Source: Glycocaulis sp051859565
GTDB lineage: Bacteria; Pseudomonadota; Alphaproteobacteria; Caulobacterales; Maricaulaceae
NCBI RefSeq assembly: GCF_051859565.1
Contig: NZ_JBHYFK010000009.1
Span: 6,129-70,128 of the forward strand
Direction: 5' to 3'
Length of the DNA: 64,000 bases
Position 1 is the first letter of the stretch; each line of letters starts with the position of its first letter. Both the position numbers and the translations under genes were made by a program. This document shows, in pieces, positions 24,713 through 32,410 of this stretch. Under the pieces are notes generated by a model. The model did no database searches, had not been told where the DNA came from, and worked only from the letters and a program-made list of their open reading frames with translations.

Positions 24713-24844
24713 CTACCAGCGGGCCGCTTCCTCGCTGGAGCCGCTATCGCCTTCATCGCCCAGCGACATCTCGTGCCACATGGCGTTCAGGATGGCGAAG
24801 GAGCAGGCCAGGCCAATGCCGAGTACCCAGGCAAAATACCACAT
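24713..24844 (-). CDS. cydX: Cytochrome bd small subunit CydX
   Basis: A 43-aa single-helix protein starting MWYFAWVLGIGLACSFAILN, the canonical CydX/YbgT pattern (MWYFAWILG...CAFGIINA), with an acidic, serine-rich tail ending ARW. CydX stabilises the haem cluster of cytochrome bd oxidase. It lies 22 nt downstream of cydB, in the expected operon order. It is too short for routine gene calling and easily missed. Confidence 0.93.
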   Translation of the reverse strand: MWYFAWVLGIGLACSFAILNAMWHEMSLGDEGDSGSSEEAARW

Positions 24845-24866
24845 ATCAATCCGGTCCTTTCAGGGC

Positions 24867-26015
24867 CTAATAGTAGTCGCCGCCACTGGTCACATCCTCG
24901 GTCGTCACCCGGCCCCACATCACCTTGAAGGCCCACGAGGTGTAGGCGAGGATTATGGGCAGGAAGATCGCTGTCGTGATCAGCATGATGAACAAGGTGA
25001 GATGGCTTGATGAGCTGTTCCACACCGTCAGGCTGGCATTGGGTTGAATGCTGGACGGCAGGATGAAGGGGAACATGGACAGCCCCGCCGTCGAGATGAT
25101 CCCGAAGGTGGAGAGCTTGGAGCCGATAAAGGTGATGCTCTCCGAATTCAGCCTCAGGCCTGCCAGCGCCGCAAACGCCCCGCCAAAGCCCAGCACGGGT
25201 GCCAGGATCATCCAGGGATGGGCGGCATAGTTCGACAGCCACGCGCCTGCCGCCGCCACCGTCTCGGCCCGCAGCGGGTTTGACGGGCCTGCCGGATCGA
25301 CATCGCCCACTTGCGCAAAGCCGTAAGGGCCATAGGCCATGACCAGGCCGCCGCCGGCAAAGAGCACGATCGAGGTAATGGCGAAGATGGGGGCAAGCGC
25401 GCGTGCGCGGTCCCGCACCGGGCCATATTCGGCCTTCATCGACAGCCAGGCCGCGCCATGCAGGCCCATCATCGTCACCGACAGCAGGCCGCACAGGATC
25501 GCGAACGGATTGAGAAGGTCGAAGAAAGACCCATCCCAGAAGGCGCGCAGATCGTCATCCAGCCGGAAGGGCAGGCCCACCAGCACATTGCCGACCGCCA
25601 CCCCGAACAGGAGCGCGGGCACAAAGCCGCCGGTAAACAGCGCCCAGTCCCACATGGCCCGCCAGCGCGGATCTTCCCGCTTGGAGCGGTATTTGAAGCC
25701 GACAGGACGCAGTATCAGCGCGGCCAGCAGCACGAACATCGCCAGATAGAGGCCAGAGAACGAGACTGCATAGACCATCGGCCAGGCGGCAAAGATCGCC
25801 CCGCCACCCAGGATGAACCAGACCTGGTTTCCTTCCCAGGTCGGCCCGACCGTGTTGATCGCAACCCGGCGTTCAGCATCGGTCTTGGCCACGAAGGGCA
25901 ACAGGCCCGCCACACCAAAGTCAAACCCGTCCGTCGCGGCAAAGCCGATCAGGAGGACGCCCAGCAATCCCCACCAGAGGACGCGCAGGACTTCATAAGA
26001 AATCGGGATTTCCAT
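24867..26015 (-). CDS. cydB: Cytochrome bd ubiquinol oxidase subunit II
   Basis: Membrane partner of CydA; the complex oxidises ubiquinol and reduces O2 with high affinity, without proton pumping. The 382-aa protein has about nine membrane helices. It begins MEIPISYEVLRVLWWGLLGVLLIGFAATDGFDFGVA-like (the conserved DGFDxG segment) and contains NTVGPTWEGNQVWFILGGGA, the CydB hallmark. It starts 12 nt after the cydA stop. Confidence 0.95.
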   Translation of the reverse strand: MEIPISYEVLRVLWWGLLGVLLIGFAATDGFDFGVAGLLPFVAKTDAERRVAINTVGPTWEGNQVWFILGGGAIFAAWPMVYAVSFSGLYLAMFVLLAALILRPVGFKYRSKREDPRWRAMWDWALFTGGFVPALLFGVAVGNVLVGLPFRLDDDLRAFWDGSFFDLLNPFAILCGLLSVTMMGLHGAAWLSMKAEYGPVRDRARALAPIFAITSIVLFAGGGLVMAYGPYGFAQVGDVDPAGPSNPLRAETVAAAGAWLSNYAAHPWMILAPVLGFGGAFAALAGLRLNSESITFIGSKLSTFGIISTAGLSMFPFILPSSIQPNASLTVWNSSSSHLTLFIMLITTAIFLPIILAYTSWAFKVMWGRVTTEDVTSGGDYY

Positions 26016-26027
26016 CTTGCGGTTCTC

Positions 26028-27623
26028 CTATTCGGCCGGAATGGGGGTCATGCCGTCATCGGCAATCGCGGGCTTGTGGGTGGGGCGGCGCGCCACATCA
26101 CCGCCCTTGCCCGCATAGGGGCCCTTGCGGATGAAGTGCAGCATCAGCATCACCTCGACCACGGCCAGCGCGCCATAGAGCGCGGTGAAGCCGGCAATGG
26201 TCATCCATATCTGCGTGGCGTTGAGGCTAGAGACGCCAAGGAAGGTGGGCAGCATACCCTCGATGATCCAGGGCTGGCGGCCATATTCGGCCAGCAGCCA
26301 TCCCAGCTCCGCCGCGACCCATGGAAGCGGCAGGGAGAACAGCGCCACCCACAGGAACCAGCGCGTCTCGTGTTTTCGCATCGTGCAGAGCACAAAGGCG
26401 GTGCCGAAGAGAAGGATCATGTAGAGGCCGATCCCCGCCATGAAGCGGAAGGACCAGAACATGACCGGCACGTCGGGTATCGTGTCGAACGCAGCCTGCC
26501 TTATCTGGTCAGGCGTCGCGTCCCGCGGATCTGCCATATAGCGCTGCAGGAGCAGGCCATAACCAAGGTCGAACTTGGTCTCCTCAAACTGCGTGCGCGC
26601 TTCAATATCATTCTCGTCGGCGCGCAGTCTTTGCAGGGCGTCATAGGCGCGTATGCCGTTCTCCACGCGCGTCTCGGCGATGGCGACGAGGGGCAGAATG
26701 CCCTGCACCTCCTGATCGAGCGAACGCGTGGCGATAAGGCCCAGCACCCAGGGCACATCCACCGCAAAATGCGTGGTCTGGTTTTCCACGTCCGGGAAGC
26801 CCACAAGGGTGAGCGGTGCGGGCGCCTCGTGCGTCTCCCACATCGCTTCAAGGGCGGCGAGCTTCATGCGCTGGTTGTGGGTGAGCGCGTAGCCGCTCTC
26901 ATCGCCCAGCACCACGACCGAGAGCGAGCCCATCAGGCCGAACGCGGCCGCGACCGTCATCGAGCGCTTGGCAAAGCCGCGATGGCGGCGCTGCAGCAGG
27001 AACCAGGCCGAGATCGCCAGCACGAAGAGCGCGCCGGTGACATAGCCGGCCGCAACCGTGTGGACGAATTTGGCCTGCGCCACCGGATTGAAGAGCACGG
27101 CCATGAAGTCAACGACTTCCATGCGCATGGTCTCCGGATTGAATTCGGAGCCCACCGGGTTCTGCATCCAGCCATTGGCGATGAGAATCCACAGCGCGGA
27201 GAGATTGGTGCCGATGGCCATGAACCAGGTGACGGCCAGGTGCGCCTGCTTGCTCATCCGGTCCCAGCCGAAGAAGAACAGGCCCACGAGCGTCGCCTCG
27301 AGGAAGAAGGCCATCAGGCCTTCAATCGCCAGCGGCGCGCCGAACACATCGCCCACATAGTGGGAGTAGTAGGACCAGTTCATGCCGAACTGGAACTCCA
27401 TCGTGATGCCGGTGGAAACGCCGAGCGCGAAATTGATGCCGAACAGCGCGCCCCAGAATTTCGTCATGTCTTTCCAGACCTGACGGCCGGTCATGACATA
27501 GACGCTCTCCATGATGGCGAGCATGAAGGCCAGGCCCAGCGTGAGCGGCACGAACAGGAAATGGTACATGGCTGTCAGCGCGAACTGCCAGCGTGATAGG
27601 TCGGCAACTTCCATGTCGATCAT
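26028..27623 (-). CDS. cydA: Cytochrome bd ubiquinol oxidase subunit I
   Basis: Haem-carrying subunit with the quinol site. The 531-aa protein shows RWQFALTAMYHFLFVPLTLG (haem-ligand His near residue 21), GITMEFQFGMNWSYYSHYVGD, the second ligand region KFVHTVAAGYVTGA and the Met ligand region VMFWSFRFMAG. The GRQPW quinol-site motif follows in EYGRQPWIIEGML. The Q-loop is the short type. ATG 27623 is supported by GGGGAG seven bases upstream; a second ATG three codons later is possible. The operon order is cydA-cydB-cydX; no cydDC assembly genes are in view. Confidence 0.96.
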   Translation of the reverse strand: MIDMEVADLSRWQFALTAMYHFLFVPLTLGLAFMLAIMESVYVMTGRQVWKDMTKFWGALFGINFALGVSTGITMEFQFGMNWSYYSHYVGDVFGAPLAIEGLMAFFLEATLVGLFFFGWDRMSKQAHLAVTWFMAIGTNLSALWILIANGWMQNPVGSEFNPETMRMEVVDFMAVLFNPVAQAKFVHTVAAGYVTGALFVLAISAWFLLQRRHRGFAKRSMTVAAAFGLMGSLSVVVLGDESGYALTHNQRMKLAALEAMWETHEAPAPLTLVGFPDVENQTTHFAVDVPWVLGLIATRSLDQEVQGILPLVAIAETRVENGIRAYDALQRLRADENDIEARTQFEETKFDLGYGLLLQRYMADPRDATPDQIRQAAFDTIPDVPVMFWSFRFMAGIGLYMILLFGTAFVLCTMRKHETRWFLWVALFSLPLPWVAAELGWLLAEYGRQPWIIEGMLPTFLGVSSLNATQIWMTIAGFTALYGALAVVEVMLMLHFIRKGPYAGKGGDVARRPTHKPAIADDGMTPIPAE

Positions 27624-27666
27624 GGAAAAACTCCCCGCAGCGAAACGAACAAACCGCTTCGGGAAA

Positions 27667-27699
27667 TATCCCTAGCTGATTTGCGGACTTTTATCCCTA
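27667..27699 (-). promoter_or_regulatory. Paired direct repeats upstream of cydA
   Basis: Two identical TATCCCTA octamers (27667-27674 and 27692-27699, plus strand), 25 bp apart, lie about 45-75 bp upstream of cydA. They could be binding sites for an oxygen- or redox-responsive regulator. They do not match the FNR/FixK consensus TTGAT-N4-ATCAA. Confidence 0.3.
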
Positions 27700-27784
27700 T
27701 GCACGTTCGGGTTTTTTGTGGATAGCGCGCATTCTGACGCAGGGGGGGGTGACGCACGGGGGAGCGGCCGCGCTTACCGCTTCT

Positions 27785-27873
27785 CGTCATGCCCGCGCAG
27801 GCGGGCATCCAGAGATCGTAAGGCGAGGACAGCGCCAAGTGGCTCTGGGTTCCCGCCTGCGCGGGAACGACGA
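27785..27873. repeat. Palindromic intergenic repeat element
   Basis: Two hairpin-forming ends, GTCATGCCCGCGCAGGCGGGCATCC-type and its inverted counterpart TTCCCGCCTGCGCGGGAACGACG-type, flank about 35 nt. This is the widespread proteobacterial REP-like unit whose false translation reads like AGTQ...WMPACAGMT. Together with bases 27700-28000 it fills the cydA-gor intergenic region (27624-28058), which otherwise shows no gene. Confidence 0.7.
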
Positions 27874-27988
27874 GAGTAAGGGAGATCCCCCTTCCACCCA
27901 AAAGCGGGACAGATTGCGGGGATAGATCGCTCCCTCTGACGCCCATCTGCCTGTGGCGGTTTTGCCACATGTGAAAATGGGCCTTCCG

Positions 27989-28055
27989 AACCTATGAATC
28001 GGGGGTGCGCGTACCCACGTTCGGGCGTTCAAACCTATAAAACGGGGCTTTCATA
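27989..28055 (+). repeat. Imperfect tandem repeat just before the gor start
   Basis: Two related units, AACCTATGAATCGGGGG...GTACCC (27989-28016) and AACCTATAAAACGGGGC...ATACCC (28031-28057), run up to the gor start codon. A CACGTTCGGG decamer at 28016-28025 also occurs at 27702-27711. Function is unknown; an operator or leader role is possible. Confidence 0.4.
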
Positions 28056-28058
28056 CCC

Positions 28059-29447
28059 ATGGCCGATTTTGACTATGATCTCTTCACCATCGGGGCCGGT
28101 TCAGGCGGGGTGAGGGCCTCGCGCCTGGTGGCCATGAAGGGGCATAAAGTGGCCGTGGCCGAAGAGCACCGGCCCGGCGGCACCTGCGTGATCCGCGGCT
28201 GCGTGCCGAAGAAGTTCATGGTCTATGCCTCTGGCTTCAAAAAGCAATTCGAGCTGGCGAAGGCTTATGGCTGGTCGGTGGAGGCGCCGCAATTTGACTG
28301 GCCTAAATTCCGCGATGCGATGAATGCGGAGGTGGACAGACTATCCGGCATCTATGCGAAGAATTTGGCCAATGCGGGCGTGGAACTGATATCCGAGCGC
28401 GCCGAATTCATCGATGAGCACACACTGGAGCTCAAACCCAGCGGACGGCGGATAAGCGCAAAAACTATCCTCATCGCAACAGGGGGAAGACCCAACGTGC
28501 ATGAGGGGCTGGAGGGGTGCGAGCTGGCCATCACCTCCGACGAGCTCTTCCACCTCAAACGCCTGCCGAAATCCATGGTGATCGCGGGCGGCGGCTATAT
28601 CGCGTGCGAATTCGCGCAAGTGTTTGCGCAGATGGGCGTGGAGGTGACGCTGGTCTATCGCGGCGACATCGTTTTACGCGGGTTTGACGATGATGTGCGC
28701 GAGTTCGTCCATGAGGGGTTGAAAGCCTCCGGCGTGCGCGTGATCACGCACACCGTGTTTGAAAAGATCGCTGATAACGGCGATGGCACCAGGATAGTTC
28801 ACCTGAAGAATGGCGATGAATGCCCTGTAGATGAAGTGGTTTTCGCGATTGGCCGCGATCCGCACACTAGCGGGCTGGGCCTGGAGAAGGCCGGCGTGGA
28901 AACCGGCGCGCGTGGCGTCGTGAAGGTCGATGAGTACTCGCGCACCAGCGTGCCGCACATCTATGCCGTGGGCGATGTGACCGACCGGGTGAATCTGACG
29001 CCGGTGGCCATCCGCGAGGCGATCTGCTTTGCCGAAACGGCATTCGGGGACAATCCAAGTGCCTATGATCACAGCAATATCGCCAGCGCCGTCTTCACCC
29101 AGCCGCCTGTCGGCACGGTGGGTTTAAGCGAGGCGCAGGCCCGCGCCGAGTTTGGCGATATCGATGTTTATAAAAGCGTTTTCCGGCCGATGAAGGGCAT
29201 GCTCGGGCCCAATCCCGACCGCATGCTGATGAAGATGATTGTGCAGCGCGGCACAGAAAGGGTTCTCGGCGTGCATATTGTGGGCGATGATGCGCCAGAG
29301 ATCATTCAGGCCGTCGGCATTGCCGTGAAAGCCGGGCTGACCAAGGAACAGTTTGATGCCACCTGCGCGGTGCATCCAACCGTTGCCGAAGAGCTTGTAA
29401 CCATGCGGGAAAAATGGATCCCGCCGGAATTGAAGGTGACGCCATGA
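28059..29447 (+). CDS. gor: Glutathione-disulfide reductase
   Basis: Regenerates reduced glutathione with NADPH. The 462-aa flavoprotein has the FAD motif TIGAGSGGVRASR and the redox-active disulphide in GGTCVIRGCVPKK. The NADPH domain motif is VIAGGGYIACEFA, YAVGDVTDRVNLTPVAIREA binds FAD, and the dimer-interface HPTVAEE base is at the C terminus. The CVIRGCVPKK variant is typical of bacterial and plant glutathione reductases. Its stop codon overlaps the start of the DAHP synthase gene (ATGA), so the two are translationally coupled. Confidence 0.95.
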   Translation: MADFDYDLFTIGAGSGGVRASRLVAMKGHKVAVAEEHRPGGTCVIRGCVPKKFMVYASGFKKQFELAKAYGWSVEAPQFDWPKFRDAMNAEVDRLSGIYAKNLANAGVELISERAEFIDEHTLELKPSGRRISAKTILIATGGRPNVHEGLEGCELAITSDELFHLKRLPKSMVIAGGGYIACEFAQVFAQMGVEVTLVYRGDIVLRGFDDDVREFVHEGLKASGVRVITHTVFEKIADNGDGTRIVHLKNGDECPVDEVVFAIGRDPHTSGLGLEKAGVETGARGVVKVDEYSRTSVPHIYAVGDVTDRVNLTPVAIREAICFAETAFGDNPSAYDHSNIASAVFTQPPVGTVGLSEAQARAEFGDIDVYKSVFRPMKGMLGPNPDRMLMKMIVQRGTERVLGVHIVGDDAPEIIQAVGIAVKAGLTKEQFDATCAVHPTVAEELVTMREKWIPPELKVTP

Positions 29448-30811
29448 GTGGATGGAATCCGTCTAGCTGGAGGACGAAAAAAGCCCTGCAGCTGCCGAAC
29501 TATCCTGACGCGGCCGCGCTGGAGGCGGTCGAGGCGGAGCTGTCGCGCCGTCCGCCGCTGGTGTTTGCCGGCGAGATACGCCGCCTGCGCCGCCAGCTGG
29601 CCAATGTCGCCTCTGGCCAGGCTTTCCTGCTGCAGGGCGGGGATTGCGCGGAGAGTTTCAAGGAATTCTCCGCCGGTAATGTGAGGGATACATTCCGCGT
29701 GCTCTTGCAGATGGCGGTGGTGATGACCTTCGCCGCGGCAAAACCCGTGGTCAAAGTGGGGCGGATAGCCGGGCAGTTTTCCAAGCCGCGCTCGGCCGAT
29801 ACAGAAGTGATAGACGGCGTTGAGTTGCCGTCCTATCGCGGTGATTCCATTAATGATATGGCGTTCACGCCGGAGGGGCGCGTGCCTGATCCGCAGCGCC
29901 TTGTGCGGGCCTATGACCAGTCGGCTTCGACGCTCAATCTCCTGCGTGCCCTGGCCTCTGGCGGCTATGCCGATCTGCACAATGTTCACCAGTGGACGCT
30001 GGATTTCCTGTCGGATAGTCCGGCCGGGGAGCGCTATCAGGAATATGCCGACCGCATCACCGAGGCATTGTCCTTCATGCGCGCCTGCGGGGTGACGGCC
30101 GATGCCGCGCCCTCGCTGGAAGGCGTTGATTTCTATACCTCTCACGAGGCGCTGCACCTGCCGTTTGAGGAGGCGATGACCCGGATGGAGACCCAGTCCG
30201 GGCGCTGGTACGGCACGTCTGCGCACCTGATCTGGATCGGGGATAGAACCCGCCAGCCGGACGGGGCGCATATCGAATATTGCCGCGGTGTCGAGAACCC
30301 GATCGGGCTGAAGTGCGGGCCCACGCTCGACCCGGATGAACTCATTGAACTGATTGACCTTCTCAATCCGCGCAATGAGGCGGGCCGGCTGGTGCTCTAT
30401 GCCCGTATGGGCGCTGGCAAGGTGGAGAAGGGCCTGCCGCCGCTGGTGCGCAAGGTCGTGGCCGAGGGCCGCAATGTCGTCTGGTCGTGCGATCCCATGC
30501 ACGGCAATACGATCAAGGCTGGAAACGGTTATAAAACAAGGGCCTTCGACCACATCCTCTCCGAGCTGAGAAGCTTTATCGAGGTGGTGCGCAGCGAGGG
30601 CGCGGAGCCCGGCGGCGTCCATTTCGAGATGACCGGACAGGATGTGACCGAGTGCGTGGGCGGGGCAGGGCATCTGTCGGAAGCCGACCTTTCCAGCCGC
30701 TATCACACGCATTGCGATCCGCGTCTGAATGCCGACCAAGCCCTTGAAATGGCATTCCAAATTGCGGATGCGCTCAAACCCGCTGCGGCCGTGCGCGAAG
30801 CGGCTGAATGA
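29444..30811 (+). CDS. aroG: Class II 3-deoxy-7-phosphoheptulonate (DAHP) synthase
   Basis: First step of the shikimate pathway: phosphoenolpyruvate plus erythrose-4-phosphate. The 455-aa protein is the plant-like class II type: FLLQGGDCAESF (metal-binding Cys), VGRIAGQFSKPRS, the YTSHEALHLPFEEAMTR segment, IGLKCGPTLDPDEL and the CDPMHGNT metal and substrate site. The ATG at 29444 is inside the gor stop region (ATGA overlap); the upstream open frame is within gor. The gor link has no obvious metabolic reason. Confidence 0.94.
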   Translation: MSGWNPSSWRTKKALQLPNYPDAAALEAVEAELSRRPPLVFAGEIRRLRRQLANVASGQAFLLQGGDCAESFKEFSAGNVRDTFRVLLQMAVVMTFAAAKPVVKVGRIAGQFSKPRSADTEVIDGVELPSYRGDSINDMAFTPEGRVPDPQRLVRAYDQSASTLNLLRALASGGYADLHNVHQWTLDFLSDSPAGERYQEYADRITEALSFMRACGVTADAAPSLEGVDFYTSHEALHLPFEEAMTRMETQSGRWYGTSAHLIWIGDRTRQPDGAHIEYCRGVENPIGLKCGPTLDPDELIELIDLLNPRNEAGRLVLYARMGAGKVEKGLPPLVRKVVAEGRNVVWSCDPMHGNTIKAGNGYKTRAFDHILSELRSFIEVVRSEGAEPGGVHFEMTGQDVTECVGGAGHLSEADLSSRYHTHCDPRLNADQALEMAFQIADALKPAAAVREAAE

Positions 30812-30904
30812 TCGCTAACTAGCTAATATATATGCGTTGTCATGCGCCGCGCCTGCTTCATGGGCGTGGCGCATGCTGCCGCCAGTTTCAACTGTCCACC
30901 CGGC

Positions 30905-30958
30905 TTGATCCCCGCCCCAGACCGGCTATGTGACGGTCCCGTGACACTTTGGTGACAG
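30905..30958 (+). promoter_or_regulatory. Promoter overlapped by three 11-bp-phased GTGAC repeats
   Basis: A sigma70-like pair TTGATC (30905-30910) and TATGTG (30928-30933) is 17 nt apart. GTGAC recurs at 30930, 30941 and 30952, exactly every 11 bp. On the opposite strand this reads CTGTCAC-N4-GTGTCAC-N4-CCGTCAC, similar to tandem Pho-box half-sites but facing away from the gene. Confidence 0.45.
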
Positions 30959-30975
30959 GGCGGGCGGACGTGATC

Positions 30976-32277
30976 ATGAGCAGGGGCAGGGGATTGTTCG
31001 CGGCCGCCGCGATCTGGCTGTCCGGTGCCGCTGCTCACCCGCAGGCTCCTCAACCTTCTGTGGAATTGGAGTTTTCCGGCTCTGCGCGTGTACGCGCGGA
31101 AACGCTCGGCGCGCACTACCGGGCCGGGATGAACGGTTCGGACCAGCTGCTTTCAACTCAGCTTTTCCTGCGCGGCGAGGCCCGCCTGGAATCGGTTACG
31201 CTTGTCGGAGAACTCATTGATGCGCGCGGCTATCTTCAGGATGACGGCTCGGTCATTTCTTCGAGCGCCTACAATGCGGCGGACATTTTCCAGCTGTATG
31301 CCGAAGCTCAGGTGTCGAGCCAACTTACTGCCAAAATTGGTAGATTTACGATGCCGCTCGGCTCGGGGCGCCTGTCCGACGCCAGCTCGTTCTCCAACAT
31401 GCCAGCCAATTTTGAAGGTGTGCGGCTCCAGCTCGACATAGATGAAAACTGGCGGGCCATTGGCTTTTTCACGGCGCCGGTGATCCGCGACCCGGCAGAC
31501 CGGCAGGCACTGGCGGATAACCGCATGGGACTTGACTACGCGGACTGGCATACGCGGTTTTACGGCGCCCATCTGTCGCGCAACGGCTTGCCACATGGCC
31601 TGCGGGCAGAGGCCTATGTCTTCGCGCTCGACGAGAATGGCGGCGCACGCCTGGTAACCCCGGGCGTGCGTCTGCGCCGCCCTCCGCAAGAGGGGCAGTA
31701 CGACTTCGATGCCGAGCTAATGCTCCAGACCGGGCACACCATTATCGGCGCCACCCGCCGTGATGTCAGTGCAGCGGCGTTTCAGGCGAATACGGGCTAT
31801 ACGTTCGAACGCGAAAACCCGGTCCGCCTCTCGGCCCATCTCAGCTATGCCAGTGGTGACCGGCAGCGCAGCACAAGCTGGAACCGCTTCGATCCGCTGT
31901 TCGGCGGACGCGGGTCTGATTACGGCCATACCGGCCTGTTCGGTCCAATAGCGCGGGAAAACCTCATCAGCTACGGCGCGCGCGCCGAGTGGAGCAACGG
32001 GCCGGTACGCGCACGCCTCGTCGCCCATGATGTCTATCTTGCCTCACGGACAGATAGCTGGGAGCGTGCACGCCTGCGCGATGGTAGCGGCAATTCGGGT
32101 CGTCATATCGGCCAGGTGATCGATACGCGGGTCCAGTGGGACGCCGTTCCCGAGCGCCTGACGGTGGAGTGGGGCGCAGCGGCGCTCATCAAGGGCGACT
32201 TCGCCCGCCACGCGCCGGGCGCTCCTGATACTGGCAATTCACTATACAGCTATCTCTCTCTGAGCACACGTTTCTAA
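30976..32277 (+). CDS. Outer-membrane porin, Alginate_exp-like family (copy 1)
   Basis: A 433-aa exported protein with signal peptide (GLFAAAAIWLSGAAA) and an all-beta barrel pattern: SGSARVRAETLG at the start, AKIGRFTMPLGSGRLSDAS, NFEGVRLQLD, WNRFDPLFGGRGSDYGHTG and the aromatic C-terminal LSLSTRF that marks outer-membrane barrel insertion. These match the Alginate_exp family, whose members export or import many substrates. The ATG at 30976 is chosen as it gives a normal signal peptide. It is followed 133 nt later by a clear paralogue. Confidence 0.82.
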   Translation: MSRGRGLFAAAAIWLSGAAAHPQAPQPSVELEFSGSARVRAETLGAHYRAGMNGSDQLLSTQLFLRGEARLESVTLVGELIDARGYLQDDGSVISSSAYNAADIFQLYAEAQVSSQLTAKIGRFTMPLGSGRLSDASSFSNMPANFEGVRLQLDIDENWRAIGFFTAPVIRDPADRQALADNRMGLDYADWHTRFYGAHLSRNGLPHGLRAEAYVFALDENGGARLVTPGVRLRRPPQEGQYDFDAELMLQTGHTIIGATRRDVSAAAFQANTGYTFERENPVRLSAHLSYASGDRQRSTSWNRFDPLFGGRGSDYGHTGLFGPIARENLISYGARAEWSNGPVRARLVAHDVYLASRTDSWERARLRDGSGNSGRHIGQVIDTRVQWDAVPERLTVEWGAAALIKGDFARHAPGAPDTGNSLYSYLSLSTRF

Positions 32278-32354
32278 GCGCCAACCGCCTGCCTGTGTTG
32301 AATAAACGGTCCGGATCGCAAGTGCTGGCAGGCGGTGCTGCGCAAGATGATTAA

Positions 32355-32368
32355 TCGTGAAGTCACGA
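32355..32368. promoter_or_regulatory. Palindrome upstream of the second porin gene
   Basis: TCGTGA-AG-TCACGA is a perfect 14-bp palindrome flanked symmetrically by TTAA on each side (32351-32354 and 32371-32374), about 45 bp before the start codon. It is a candidate operator; the GTGA core recalls the repeats in front of the first porin gene. Confidence 0.4.
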
Positions 32369-32410
32369 ATTTAAGACCATATCGGCCCATCTTCCCCGTT
32401 GGAGCCCGAT

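Noticed and set aside
25311..27596. 761-codon open frame on the plus strand
   Set aside because: It is antisense to cydB and cydA, is extremely rich in His, Arg, Gln and Glu, and has no domain; a shadow caused by high GC.
27620..27970. Possible small protein containing PAQAGTQ and WMPACAGMT
   Set aside because: This is the known false translation of the REP-like palindromic repeat.
29306..30760. 484-codon open frame on the minus strand
   Set aside because: Antisense to the DAHP synthase, whose motifs are unmistakable.
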